NCBI GenBank assembly: GCA_023053685.1
Contig: JALIGW010000032.1
Span: forward strand, 2,431,862-2,495,861
Direction: 5' to 3'
DNA length: 64,000 bases
From: Diadophis punctatus similis
Taxonomy: Eukaryota; Chordata; Lepidosauria; Squamata; Dipsadidae
Shown here piece after piece: positions 46,547 to 59,139 of this stretch (position 1 is the stretch's first letter; each line of letters opens with the position of its first letter). The notes under the pieces are model-generated. The model did not search any database. It saw nothing but the letters and a program-made list of their open reading frames with translations, and had not been told where the DNA came from. The translations under genes were made by a program, and so were the position numbers.

Positions 46547-49500
46547 CTAGGAAGTCGTAATGTATTTTCGAAGTATATGTGCGGAACCGAGCAGTGCGGC
46601 TTTCTGCATTTGACTGATGGTGATTTTGTCAATTTTGAGCTGTTTTAAATGTAATTCCAGTGCTTTTGGGATAGCACCCAGTGTTCCAATCACTACTGGA
46701 ATTACCACTGCTGGTTTGTGCCATAATAGTTGGATTTCAATTTTTAAGTCCTGGTATTTTGCAATTTTTTCGTGTTCCTTTTCATCGACCTTGCTATCTC
46801 CTGGTATTGCAATGTCAATTATAGTCACCTTGTTGTTCTCGACCAACGTGATGTCTGGTGTATTATGCGCCAGTACCTTGTCTGTTTGTATACGAAAATC
46901 CCACAAGATCTTGACCATCTGATTTCAGTGACTTTTTCAGGCTTGTGTTCCCACCAGTTTGTAGCAGTAAGGATGTTATAATTTTTGCATAAATTCCAGT
47001 GGATCATTTGTGCAACAGAGTTGTGTCGTAATTTGTAATCAGTCTGTGCGATTTTCTTGCAGCAGCTGAGCACATGGGCTACAGTTTCATCAGCTTCCTT
47101 GCATAATCTGCATTTAGCATCATTTGAAGATTTATCAATTTTGGCCTTTATGGCATTTGTACGAATTGCCTGTTCTTGTGCGGCCAGGATCAATGATTCT
47201 GTTTCTTTCTTTAAAGTACCAGATGTTAACCATAACCAAGTTTTTTCACTGTCCACTTTGTCTTTTTATTTTTTCAGAAATTGGCCATGTAATGCTTTAT
47301 TTTGCCAACTCTCCATTCTTGATTTTATCACATTTTTCTGTATTCTTGTTTCGTCTGTTGGACCTTCAGTAGATTTTTGTTCTTTACTTCAATTAATAGA
47401 TGTTCTTGACTTTCTTTTAAATAATCCACCAATGCATGCTTTTCTTCTTCATACTGTTTGCTTTACTTGTAGTAGTCCTCTGCCACCTGATTTTCTGGGC
47501 AGGTAAAGTCTATCAGTGTCACTACGTGGATGTAAACTGTAGTGCATTGTCATTAGTTTTCTGGTGTTTCGGTCCAAAATGTCCAAATCAGCTTGTGTCC
47601 AGTTAATTATACCAGCCGTGTATCTTATGACTGGTATTGCCCAGGTATCATGGCCTTGATGGTGATTTCCACCATTTAATTTAGATTTCAAAATTTTCCT
47701 ACTCTGTTGGTGTACTCTCTTCTAATGATAGTTTTCACTTCTCCATGTCTGATGTTATCCAACTGCAGAATGCCCAGATATTTATAGGCTTCATTTTGAT
47801 TGCATTTAATTAATTGGCCATTGGGCATTTCAATTCCGTCACATGTAGTGATTTTGCCCCTTTTCATAGATACAGTGGCACATTTTTCCATGCCAAACTG
47901 CATTGAGATATCTGTGCTGAATATTAGACTGTGTTGGTCAGTGATTGGATTTCTATTTCTGACTTTCCATACAGTTTCAAATCATCCATATACAATAAAT
48001 GTGAAATTTTTCAGCGTCTTTGGCTATTTGGTATCCAAGTTTCATTTTTTTTAAGATTACTGATAGTGGGATCATTGCGATGATGAAGAGGAGGGGTGAA
48101 AGTGAATCTCCCTGAAAAATTCCTCTCTTGATATTAACCATTCCATAGTTCTCATTCCCTACTGCCAACACAGTTCTCCATTGTTTCATCGCTTTTTCAG
48201 TGAATGATGTAATATTTTTGCTGATGCCAATAGTTTCTAAGCATTTGATGATCCAGCTGTGTGGCAGTGAGTCGTACGCCTTTTTGTAATCAATCCAGAC
48301 CATATTCAAGTTCGTTTTTCTGTTCTTACAGTTTTCTAGTATCATTTTGTCAATTAGAGCTGATCTTTTGTGCCCCTGCTCCTTCTTTTGTTGCCTTTTG
48401 CTCTACTGGCAAGATGTTATTTTGTTTCCAAATAATCCATTATGTTATCTGCAATTATCCCGGTGAGTAATTTGAAGGTTGTTGGCAAGCATGTTATTGG
48501 TCTGTAGTTTCCAGGTGTTGTTCCTTTAGTTGCATCTTTCTGATCAAGTATGTTTTTCCAGTTGTCAACCATTCATCAATTTGACCATTTTGTAGCATTT
48601 CGTTCAGTTGCTTGGCCAATATTGCATGCAAACTGGTCAGATATTTGAGCCAGAAACCATGTAATTGGTCATTCCAGGTGTGTCCAGTTCTTTACTTTTT
48701 TTACTCGATTTTTGACCATCTCAGTTGTTATTTCTAATACTTGCATTTGCTTCTTGCCAACACTTTTCTCAAAGTCTTGTATCCACTTTGCTTCCTTATT
48801 GTAATCCTTTGCATTTTCCCACAGTTCTTTCCAGAATTCAACTGTGGCTTGCTTTTCTGGTTTTTCACTTTTGAAATTGTCATTTGCATTGAGGCTTTGG
48901 TAGAAACATCTTTGATCTGATCGAAATTGCTGATTTTGCTTGTACTGAATGATTCTTGCATCATATCTTTCAATTTTCTGGCTATTGCTGTTATTTGCTG
49001 TTTTACAATTTCAAGTGCTTCTTCAATTTTCCTTGTATCAAGCCTGTATCTTCTGGCTAATTGATCCATGATCTTGCTATTTTTTAGCCGTTGTTCATTC
49101 ATATTTTTTAAATTGCTAGCATCTGTTCTGAGTTTTTTTATTTTTTGTTCCAGTCGAATTTTCCACTTTGGTTTTGATGCTTTTTCTGCCTTGCGACTAG
49201 GTGCTTTGTTTTTAAAACCTAGTTCATTAGTGACTATTGCAGCTGCACTGTACATTAACTGATTTGTTTCTAAGATGGATGCCGATTCAATTGTTGAAAG
49301 TACTGCATTAACCATTCTCATTTATGGTGCCAAGTTTTTCTTAGGCACAGTTTTTAATGATGGTAAACGTTGCCTTTTCTCATTAGACAGTACATGCTCC
49401 ATGATTTTGTCCTTCAATTCCTTTTGTTTTTCAGTTAGTTCATCAATTGGTTCAATCATGACTGGTTCTGGTAGTGGTGCTATTACTTCTCCACTAACAG

Positions 49501-49915
49501 TTTCTTCTGTTAGAAGCTCCAGTGTGATGTCTTCAGTTGTTTTGTGAGTTTCCGTTGTTTCCACTGGTGGTGTTATTTTTTTAATTTGGCAATTTGTCTG
49601 AATTTCTCAAGTTCAATTTCACTGAACACATTATTTCGTATAATAAATCGCCTTTGATCTGCTAGTCGTTGTTCGCTAACATTTGAATCTGGATATTGTT
49701 GTTTCCAAAGTTCATGCATTCGCTTCAAATAACCTCTTCTTTCTGGCTCTGAGTTGTAATAACAGGCCATTATGGCACGATTTTCAATCTGCACTATATT
49801 TTTGTCGTTTTGTTGGCTGGTCCACTTGTAGCCCACTTGTCGACGGATGTCCAGGGACCTCAACATCCGCCGCGGCCCTTGTTAACACGCATGACGACCG
49901 ATGCGGTATAGAATT
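46547..49915 (-). pseudogene. R4/Dong polyprotein: RT and restriction-like endonuclease, multiply frameshifted
   Basis: A retrotransposon protein that would reverse-transcribe element RNA at a nicked target. Pieces in order: N-terminal domain (49866-49573) with MACYYNSEPERRGYLKRMHE and EQRLADQRRFI; a Pro/Glu-rich linker (49564-49322); a basic coiled-coil-like region (49321-48734) with KPKWKIRLEQKIKKLR; RT blocks VWIDYKKAYDSLPHSWI and IFQGDSLSPLLF (48345-47977); and catalytic YMDD codons at about 47981-47992, in a shifted frame. Then come MQFGMEKCATVSMKRGK (47903), a thumb region, CRLCKEADETVAHVLSCC (within 47256-46825) and PDITLVE..KVTIIDIAIPGD (46918-46547). At least six frame breaks make it non-functional. 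Confidence 0.88.
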
Positions 49916-50040
49916 TTTCTTCATTTCTTTCACCATGTTATATGGGTTGGCGAGTTTTTTTTATGAGGCCAGGTTGCCAACCTGACCCCAACCCTCCTCC
50001 TTTCTCATCCGGGCTTGGGACCGGCAACAGCGGAAATGGG

Positions 50041-50428
50041 GGGGGGGGGAAGCAATCTAACTGCCTGTTGATGGCAAAAGGCAGGATCAGGGATGGGGGG
50101 AAGCAATCTAACTGCCTGTTGATGGCAAAAGGCAGGATCAGGGATGGGGGAAGCAATCTAACTGCCTGTTGATGGCAAAAGGCAGGATCAGGGATGGGGG
50201 GAAGCAATCTAACTGCCTGTTGATGGCAAAAGGCAGGATCAGGGATGGGGGGGAAGCAATCTAACTGCCTGTTGATGGCAAAAGGCAGATCAGGGATGGG
50301 GGGGGAAGGAATCTAACTGCCTGTTGATGGCAAAAGGCAGGATCAGGGATGGGGGGGGAAGGAATCTAACTGCCTGTTGATGGCAAAAGGCAGGATCAGG
50401 GATGGGGGGGGAAGCAATCTAACTGCCT
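50041..50428 (-). repeat. R4 5' tandem monomers, eight units of 50-53 bp
   Basis: Unit landmark AG(C/G)AATCTAACTGCCTGTTG starts at 50051, 50102, 50152, 50203, 50255, 50307, 50360 and 50413, so spacing is 51, 50, 51, 52, 52, 53 and 53 bp. The growth is in a G run (five to nine). The array lies upstream of the R4 protein and ends at (ATT)n, so it occupies the 5' UTR position where other LINEs carry promoter monomers. The promoter role is inference. Confidence 0.9.
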
Positions 50429-50471
50429 CCTATTATTATTATTATTATTATTATTATATTATTATTATTAA

Positions 50472-50560
<89 letters not shown>
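50429..50560. repeat. (ATT)n between R4 copies 1 and 2
   Basis: ATT trimers with slight interruptions near 50456 and 50471. It joins the 5' end of copy 1 to the 3' end of copy 2. Confidence 0.96.
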
Positions 50561-50562
<2 letters not shown>

Positions 50563-52003
50563 CAATTGTATCACAGCGGCCAGTTGTTTCGCCGGATTTG
50601 GCATTGATTACTAGTCGAGCCCCACCCAGGGGCCTAGGACATCGTAATGTATTTTCGTAGTATATGTGCGGAACCGAGCAGTGCGGCTTTCTGCATTTGA
50701 CTGATGGTGATTTTGTCAATTTTGAGCTGTTTTAAATGTAATTCCAGTGCTTTTGGAATAGCACCCAGTGTTCCAATCACTACTGGAATTACCACTGCTG
50801 GTTTGTGCCATAATCGTTGGATTTCGATTTTTAAGTCCTGGTATTTTGCAATTTTTTCGTGTTCCTTTTCATCGACCTTGCTATCCCCTGGTATTGCAAT
50901 GTCAATAATAGTCACCTTGTTTTTCTCGACCAGCGTGATGTCTGGTGTATTATGCGCCAGTACCTTGTCTGTTTGTATACGAAAATCCCACAAGATCTTG
51001 ACCATCTGATTTTCAGTGACTTTTTCAGGCTTGTGTTCCCACCAGTTTGTAGCATTATGGATGTTATAATTTTTGCATAAATTCCAGTGGATCATTTGTG
51101 CAACAGAGTTGTGTCGTAATTTGTAATCAGTCTGCGCGATTTTCTTGCAGCAGCTGAGCACATGGGCTACAGTTTCATCAGCTTCCTTGCATAATCTGCA
51201 TTTAGCATCATTTGAAGATTTATCAATTTTGGCCTTTATGGCATTTGTACGAATTGCCTGTTCTTGTGCGGCCAGGATCAATGATTCTGTTTCTTTCTTT
51301 AAAGTACTAGATGTTAACCATAACCAAGTTTTTTCACTGTCCACTTTGTCTTTTATTTTTTCCAGAAATTGGCCATGTAATGCTTTATTTTGCCAACTCT
51401 CCATTCTTGATTTTATCACATTTTTTCTGTATTCTTGTTTCGTCTGTTGGACCTTCAGTAGATTTTTGTTCTTTACTTCAATTAATAGATGTTCTTGACT
51501 TTCTTTTAAATAATCCGCCAATGCATGCTTTTCTTCTTCAACTGTTTGCTTTACTTGTAGTAGTCCTCTGCCACCTGATTTTCTGGGCAGGTAAAGTCTA
51601 TCAGTGTCACTACGTGGATGTAAACTGTAGTGCATTGTCATTAGTTTTCTGGTGTTTCGGTCCAAAATGTCCAAATCAGCTTGTGTCCAGTTAATTATAC
51701 CAGCCGTGTATCTTATGACTGGTATTGCCCAGGTATTCATGGCCTTGATGGTGTTTCCACCATTTAATTTAGATTTCAAAATTTTCCTAACTCTGTTGGT
51801 GTACTCTCTTCTAATGATAGTGTTCACTTCTCCATGTCTGATGTTATCCAACTGCAGAATGCCCAGATATTTATAGGCTTCATTTTGATTGCATTTAATT
51901 AATTGGCCATTGGGCATTTCAATTCCGTCACATGTAGTGATTTTGCCCCTTTTCATAGATACAGTGGCACATTTTTCCATGCCAAACTGCATTGAGATAT
52001 CTG
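50561..52003 (-). mobile_element. R4/Dong copy 2, 5'-truncated
   Basis: The 3' end is TACAATTGTATCACAGCGGC on the plus strand, next to (ATT)n. The 5' break is GAGATATCTG followed at once by ATT. Copy 1 continues past this point with TGCTGAATATTAG, so the copy is truncated just after the RT catalytic region. Confidence 0.93.
50634..51992 (-). CDS. R4/Dong C-terminal protein fragment (452 codons, intact frame)
   Basis: Open frame for the RT thumb, zinc knuckle and restriction-like endonuclease of an R4/Dong LINE. It begins MQFGMEKCATVSMKRGKITT, after the RT active site, so it cannot polymerise. CCHC-type knuckle at residues 265-282 (CRLCKEADETVAHVLSCC). Endonuclease core at about 333-390: ILWDFRIQTDKVLAHNTPD then KVTIIDIAIPGD, with P350, D351 and D364 fitting the PD...D pattern. 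It ends KYITMS. The first Met is internal to the full protein and no promoter is visible, so expression is doubtful. The translation is identical to the copy at 52189-53547. Confidence 0.85.
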   Translation of the reverse strand: MQFGMEKCATVSMKRGKITTCDGIEMPNGQLIKCNQNEAYKYLGILQLDNIRHGEVNTIIRREYTNRVRKILKSKLNGGNTIKAMNTWAIPVIRYTAGIINWTQADLDILDRNTRKLMTMHYSLHPRSDTDRLYLPRKSGGRGLLQVKQTVEEEKHALADYLKESQEHLLIEVKNKNLLKVQQTKQEYRKNVIKSRMESWQNKALHGQFLEKIKDKVDSEKTWLWLTSSTLKKETESLILAAQEQAIRTNAIKAKIDKSSNDAKCRLCKEADETVAHVLSCCKKIAQTDYKLRHNSVAQMIHWNLCKNYNIHNATNWWEHKPEKVTENQMVKILWDFRIQTDKVLAHNTPDITLVEKNKVTIIDIAIPGDSKVDEKEHEKIAKYQDLKIEIQRLWHKPAVVIPVVIGTLGAIPKALELHLKQLKIDKITISQMQKAALLGSAHILRKYITMS

Positions 52004-53687
<1,684 letters not shown>

Positions 53688-53968
53688 GCACTGGCACAGA
53701 ATGGGGAGACACAATACTTCATTTGACAATAACACTCGTGAAAAGTATTGCGGAATAGGACTCGATTACAAAATGCGAGTCAGCAGCAAATGAGAACTTA
53801 ATCTGAGGCAGCCCCAGTAGAAGGAGTCTTTCTAAGTCATGGCAAGTATATCTTTTCTTTTCCCTTCCCTCTTCCTTCTCCTTCCTTCTTCCTTCCCCTC
53901 TTCCCTTCTTTTTCCTTCCTTGCTGTATATCAGACATTAATACGATTAATATATTAATTCCTTTCTTG
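53688..53968. other. Unique sequence with a CT-rich tract
   Basis: Polypyrimidine TTCC-rich run at about 53850-53922. A 24-bp segment with TATATCAGACATTAATACGA occurs at about 53927 and again at about 53970, a short duplication at the LINE border. Confidence 0.6.
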
Positions 53969-54780
53969 TTGTATATCAGACATTAATACGATTGAGCAGG
54001 TCTCGAGGTACTTCACGAGAAGAGTCCTCCACTCCTCTATTCACAATCGAATCCCTTATGCCACCAGGCTTGAAGTTTTGAGCTTGGACAATCTGGAACT
54101 GCACCACCTGCGGCCCGATCTAAGCATAGTACACAAAATTGTCTGCTACAACGTCTTGCCTGTCAATGACTTATTCGGCTTCAACCTCAATAATACATGG
54201 GCAAACAAGCAAAACAAACTCAAGGTAAACCGCTCCAAACTCAAATGCAGAAAATACGACTTCAGCAACAGCAATAGCAATAGCAATAGCACTTTTCTTA
54301 TATACCGCTTCATAGTGCTTTACAGCACTCTCTAAGCGGTTTACAGAGTTCAGCCTCTTGCCCCCAACAATCTGGGTCCTCATTTTACCGACCTCGGAAG
54401 GATGGAAGGCTGAGTCAACCTTGAGCCTGGTGAGATTTGAACAGCTGAACTGCTGAACTAGCAGTCAGCCTGCAATGGCTGCATTTAACCACTGCACCAC
54501 TTCAGCTCTTAAGGCACAACAGAGTGGTCAGCGCCTGGAATGCTCTACCTGACTCCATTGTTACATCCTCAAACCCTCACAGCTTCAACCTCGCTGTCTA
54601 CCGTGGACCTCACCCCATTCTTAAGAGGTCCGTAAAGGGGGCGTGCATAAGCACACCAGCGTGCCTACCATCCCTGTCCTACTGTCCCCATTTATTTGCA
54701 TTCATTTTCTTAGTTCATGTCCATGTTCATATTCATACCTGCTATCTTGTACATGTTGGACAAACCAATAAATAAATAAA
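53969..54780 (+). mobile_element. CR1-group LINE 3' end, split by a SINE (family B)
   Basis: Frames: LDNLELHHLRPDLSIVHKIV, KLKVNRSKLKCRKYDFSN, then after the SINE VVSAWNALPDSIVTSSNPHS. The 3' UTR has GGGCGTGCATAAGCACACC and ACATGTTGGACAAACCAATA, then AAATAAATAAATG. Confidence 0.86.
54266..54510 (-). mobile_element. tRNA-derived SINE inserted in a LINE frame
   Basis: Minus strand runs from AGCTGAAGTGGTGCAGTGG through TCAGCCTTCCATCCTTCC and AGTGCTTTACAGC-type sequence to GCGGTATATAAGAAAAGTGC and a (GCTATT)n tail. It separates the KYDFSN and RVVSAWN codons of the LINE, with CAACAG on both sides. Confidence 0.88.
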
Positions 54781-55137
54781 TGAATAAAAAATAAAGTAGG
54801 TGCACCATTCATTTTGCAACAGTCAATGCAGGGGATGGATCTAAAGTCCTATGAAGAACGATGGAAGACATCAGAAAGGTTTCAATCTTTGGACTAGGAG
54901 ACCGAGGAGGGAAAAGAAGAGGTTGATCTTTGGATGCCTGAAAGGTGTTTGCGCAGAAGGAGGTTGAGATTTATCCTCTGTTCTTCTAGAACACGGGTGT
55001 CAAACTCAAGGCCCACGGGCTGTGATGTGGCCTGCGTGGTGCTAAGATCTGGCCTGTGGGGCTGCCCTGGAAACAGTGAAGGACCGGCCTGTGGGACCTC
55101 TGCCAGCGAAAATGGTGCTCATTTGGAGGCTGTGACG

Positions 55138-55886
55138 CAGTGGTGGGTTCCTACCGGTGCGGTCCACTCTATAGCACCGGTAGCGGCCCGCTGGTGACAT
55201 CACAGTACCGGTGCGGTCAGTTGCCGGTGCCTGGGCAAATTTTTTTTTTTCATTTTTTAAAAAAATTTCTTCTGTGCATGCCCAGAAGCCGAGCTTCCGG
55301 CACTGCGCATGCGCTGCCTTCCTACCCCACAGTGAGTCCAAGCAGGGGAGGATGGCTGAGGGAGCGTGTGAGACGCTGAAAGAACGGGCGGCAGGAGCTA
55401 TCTCCATTCCCCTCCCTTCAGCAGTCCGAGAAGCCACGAATGCGCGGTGATGATCCCAGGCATTTTCGCATGTTCGAGGCTTCTCGAGCTGCTGAGGGGA
55501 GGGGGAATGGGCGGCAGGACCTATCTCAGTTCCCCTCCCTTCAGCAGTCCGAGAAGCCACGAATGCGCGGTGATGATCCCAGGCATTTTCGCATGTTCGA
55601 GGCTTCTCGAGCTGCTGAGGAGAGGGGGAATGGGCAGCAGGAGCCTAGGATCATCGAATGGGGAGAAGCATTCAGGCCGGACTGAGCCTCCTAGAAGAAC
55701 CCCTGCCGCGGTCTTGCTACTCCCACTGTGGGGGGCTGCGTTGCGGGTGGGCAATGCCCCTCTGCTTCTCTGGCCGCTGCCAAGCTCCCGAGGCCCACGC
55801 CCACCTGGTCACATGGCTGACAAGCCACACCCACAAAATAAGCCACGCCCACAGAGTGGTAGTAAAAAAATTAGGAACCCGCCCCT
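55138..55886. mobile_element. Nested hAT-like element with a ~123-bp internal duplication
   Basis: CAGTGGTGGGTTCCTACCGG to TTAGGAACCCGCCCCTG. Inside, a segment starting GGGCGGCAGG(A)(G/C)CTATCTC occurs at 55386 and 55509, each with GAATGCGCGGTGATGATCCC. Target duplication not clear. Confidence 0.72.
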
Positions 55887-55989
55887 GGCCCTCTGCCAGC
55901 GAAAATGGAGTTTGTGGGGGGGGCAGTGCAACCCTCCCAGACTCCGTTTTCGGCTGCGAGGGCCTCCTGCAGCCCTCTGCCAGTGGAAA

Positions 55990-56567
55990 TTCAGGACAAA
56001 GAAGAGACAGATTTTTATAAAACCTGGGATAGATGGTATAATTGGCTTGGACAAAAAAAAATACAGAAATCTATTATAGTATAACTTCTTGCAATGATAT
56101 AACAAACTGTAGTTTATCTCATATACCATGATACTTTACCTCACTTTCTGACTGAAGTAATGTTTGCAAACAGTAGGATTTAAGATGGAATATATATACA
56201 CTTATAGTGTGAGTAAATATGAATTGGGTAAATTAGCTGTAGAAATAAAAGTTGACATTCCAATAGATATAGTTTATAAGAAGATAAGATCTATAATGTA
56301 TAAATACAGATATAATATATAATCGAATGTATAAAGATTAGTAGTAATAGCTAATAGGCTGTCAAAGGAGCATGATTTCACTTTTATGGTTTGCATTAGT
56401 CGGCGTTATGTTTGTAGTTGATTGCTATGATATTTGCTTACTGTAGTGTTTTCTACAGTTTTTGTATTTGTTTTTTTTTTCTGTTGTGTTTATTTTTGTT
56501 GTTGTGTGTATTTAATTGTTATGTTTTTAAAGGAAAATTCAATAAATATTATTTTAATTTAAAAAAA
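55990..56567 (+). mobile_element. L1-like LINE 3' end with poly(A)
   Basis: AT-rich block interrupting the hAT. It contains GGATAGATGGTATAATTGGC (codons ending in a Trp-Tyr-Asn-Trp-like string), a T-rich 3' UTR, CAATAAATATTATTTTAATT and an A run. The L1 assignment is by texture, poly(A) tail and the Trp-rich end; tentative. Confidence 0.5.
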
Positions 56568-56754
56568 ACGGAGCTCGGTGGGCAGGGGGAAATAGAGCTT
56601 TCCCTGGCAGAGGGCTAGCAAAACAAACTAAAAGCAAAACAAAATAAAAGGAGAAATGTTTCCTGTTTTGCATTGGAGCATCCAAAAAAAGGAACAGGAA
56701 AAGGAGAAAGGGAAAGAGGAAAGACAAAGAGAAAGATGGGAAGAGAGCAAGGAA

Positions 56755-56891
56755 GAAAAAAGAAGGAAAGAGGGGAAGGAAGAAGAAAGGATAATGAACA
56801 GGGAAGGAAAAAGAAGAGAAGGAAGGAAGGAAGGAAGGAAGGAAGGAAGGAAGGAAGGAAGGAAGGAAGGAAGGAAGGAAGGAAGGAAGGA
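56755..56891. repeat. GA-rich then (GGAA)n array
   Basis: Irregular GGAA/GAAA from about 56690, pure GGAA from about 56818 to 56891. Confidence 0.94.
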
Positions 56892-57015
56892 GACAATGGA
56901 TCCCCCAGCCCTGCCTGGATTGGCCACACCCACCCTGGCCATGCCACGCCCCGGCCCCCCAAGGTCAAACACAACCCTGATGCGGACCTCAATGAAATCA
57001 AGTTTGACACCCCTG

Positions 57016-58268
57016 TTCTAAAGTGTAGGACATGGGACAATTGATTTATGTTTCGGGAGGGCTGTCCTGATTGAATAGTGAAGAAAATGTCTTATGAGCT
57101 GCTTGACACTGAAACCAATGACCCAGAAAAACGATGAATTGCCCTTCACTATCTTGGTTAAGTGGTGGCTTGACATCCATCTGTTGAGGATGCTTCAATT
57201 TGGGTCCCTTCACTGAACAGGGGTTGGACTTAATGGTCTAAAGGTTTCCTTCTAACTCCAGGACCCTACAATGCCAAGGAAAGAGACTGAGTAACCTCCT
57301 TCTGCTTCCTTGAGTCCTACTCAAGGCTTTCCTCTTTGTGCTATTTCTTGATGTAGCACAAACTTCTTCCCCCAATTAATCCCCTGAACCTCATTTTCTG
57401 CTATCTTAACTTCTGCACTCAGCACTGTCCATGCTACATCAATAAATCTCTCCTGCTAATTTATCTCCAAGTGTTTCTCTGTTTCTGCCTCAAATGCTCT
57501 CATTCGCAACTTAACGTTTCTTTCTGCGGCGATATTCCAGGATAGTCAACCAAAGGCTAGAACAAGTTGTAGAGGATGGAGGGTGGGCTAAGATTTGCTT
57601 CCATGGATGTTCTTCAAAAGAGAAGCTGGTCGAAGGAAAAGCGAGGCTCCTGGTGGAAAGGTGATATGAGTCTCAAATTTTGCAAAGCACTTTCAAAAGT
57701 TCTTATATCAACCTTCTACCAGTTCTCAGCAGGTGTTGGAGACTGGAGGTTCACATATCTCTAAGAAGACTTTGATAATTTGGTTCTCCGGGAAAATAAC
57801 CCATCTTTGTAAAGCTCTATATACTAGGAGCTACTGCATCTATTCCCTCTAATGATTGTGTGAAGAAAAGATAGAAGTTCATTGTAAATTTGGTGCAGAG
57901 TTGAAATTGGACAGGATGGGGCCAGTGTTTAAAATATAAACTGAGGGTTTTTTCTGGCACTGGGCAACTGATGCTCAGGATTTCTGTTTGAAATGGGCCC
58001 ATTTCAAAGCTTCATAAGCAAGTAGCAAGGACATGTGAATGGAAAACGATGGTTTGCAAACGATCATTCCTGGAATAAGCATTGAGTTGATGTTTAATCA
58101 CTTCCAACTCTTTGTAACCAATGGTCATCATTTACCCAGGACTATCTGTCAGAAACTTCTTTGAGTGCTTCTAAGACTCTTCTTGTATCATCAAGGAGAA
58201 TATCTCACCACCTTCTCTTCTTTCAACCTCCTTTTTTATTGCCTTCCATTCTTCCTAGCAGTGGGGCC
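57016..58268. other. Mostly unique sequence with an old CR1 3' scrap
   Basis: 57170-57262 (GGGGTTGGACTTAATGGTCT, CCTTCTAACTCC) is a decayed CR1 3' UTR. No coding frame with support in the rest. Confidence 0.45.
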
Positions 58269-58406
58269 CAGTAGTGGATTCTAAATCCCGTCACTACCAG
58301 TTCGTGCTTGCGTGCGCATGAGCACAACGCTTCTGCGCATGCACAGAAGTGTCCCGGGCGGGTGGGTGGAGCTGAACCAGGCCCAACCGGGAGCAACCCA
58401 CCGCTG
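58269..58406. mobile_element. hAT-like MITE with perfect 8-bp target duplication
   Basis: GTGGGGCC at 58261-58268 and 58407-58414. Ends CAGTAGTGGATTCTAAATCC and AGCAACCCACCGCTG. 138 bp, no coding capacity. Confidence 0.9.
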
Positions 58407-59139
58407 GTGGGGCCTTCCCTAATGTCAGCTGCCTTAACAACAGCTGTCCAAATTATTTCAGCTTTATCTTCATTATAAATGTTTCTACTGAGAAGTTGGA
58501 TTTCACTTTGTCTAATCTTGAGGAATCCATTCTTCTTGTGATCTTCTCAGTGATGCTCTCCAGCAATGGAAAAAATATGGTTTCTTCTTTCATTCTTAAT
58601 GGTCCAGCTTTCAAATTTTCCAGTGTTACAACTGGGAAAAAAAACACCTTGGCTTTCACAATACGTATCACATTATCAGTTTGATTTCTCAATGTTTTGT
58701 GACCTTATGACTAAAACGAAGAAGAAGGTTGTTCTTGGCTTATTTTTGGTTTCTTTGACTTACTTAGAACATGCTGAGTTGGTCATTTCATGCACTTACC
58801 TCTCGCTCCCTTCATGTCCATGGCAGGAGCTGGAATCAAGGACAGGAGGTCAACCCACCCAATGGCAGCTCTTGGGTCTCAAACTCATTCTAACCACTTG
58901 AGCCACCGTGCTCATTAATAGCTGGGTTTGTAAGGCATACAGGTAGACTTGACTGATGACTGGTCCCTTAGTGACCATTTGAAGTTAAGATGGACCTCCC
59001 TGTGGCTACCTATGACCTGCATTCAACGTTCTCACAGCCATACCCCTTCACAATCACATGATTGCATCTTAGGTGCTCAGAGGCTGGCCCCAAGTGATGT
59101 AGAATCTCCATTCATTTAAAGGGAAAATGTGAAATCTCT
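58407..59139. other. Unique sequence; degenerate DNA repeat at the end
   Basis: No gene. 58930-59060 (ACAGGTAGACTTGACTGATG, CACAATCACATGATTGC) looks like a decayed copy of the repeat at 16127 and 62868. Confidence 0.4.

Larger units (their letters stand above)
46501..50428 (-). mobile_element. R4/Dong-clade LINE, nearly full length, decayed
   Basis: Runs from the 3' UTR at the gap to a 5' tandem monomer array at 50041-50428 and then (ATT)n. Between them, minus-strand reading frames give an N-terminal region, a reverse transcriptase, a CCHC zinc knuckle and a restriction-like endonuclease in R4 order. Copies at 50561 and 52116 match its 3' part. R4-clade elements encode a single protein with a C-terminal restriction-like endonuclease, and Dong inserts in TAA repeats, which fits the (ATT)n at the 5' border. 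Confidence 0.88.
54992..57015. mobile_element. 2 kb hAT-like element carrying nested insertions
   Basis: Ends CACGGGTGTCAAACTCAAGG and AATCAAGTTTGACACCCCTG are inverted. Flanks TTCTAGAA and TTCTAAAG agree in 6 of 8 bases. Interior holds GC-rich hAT sequence (TCTGCCAGCGAAAATGG repeated), a nested hAT, an L1-like tail and a GGAA array. No transposase frame. Confidence 0.8.

Noticed and set aside
51145..51498. Plus-strand frames across the R4 copies
   Set aside because: Antisense shadows of the R4 protein. They repeat at 52700 only because the DNA is duplicated.
55660..56020. CpG-rich block as a gene promoter
   Set aside because: GC-rich sequence lies inside nested hAT elements, with no downstream exon.
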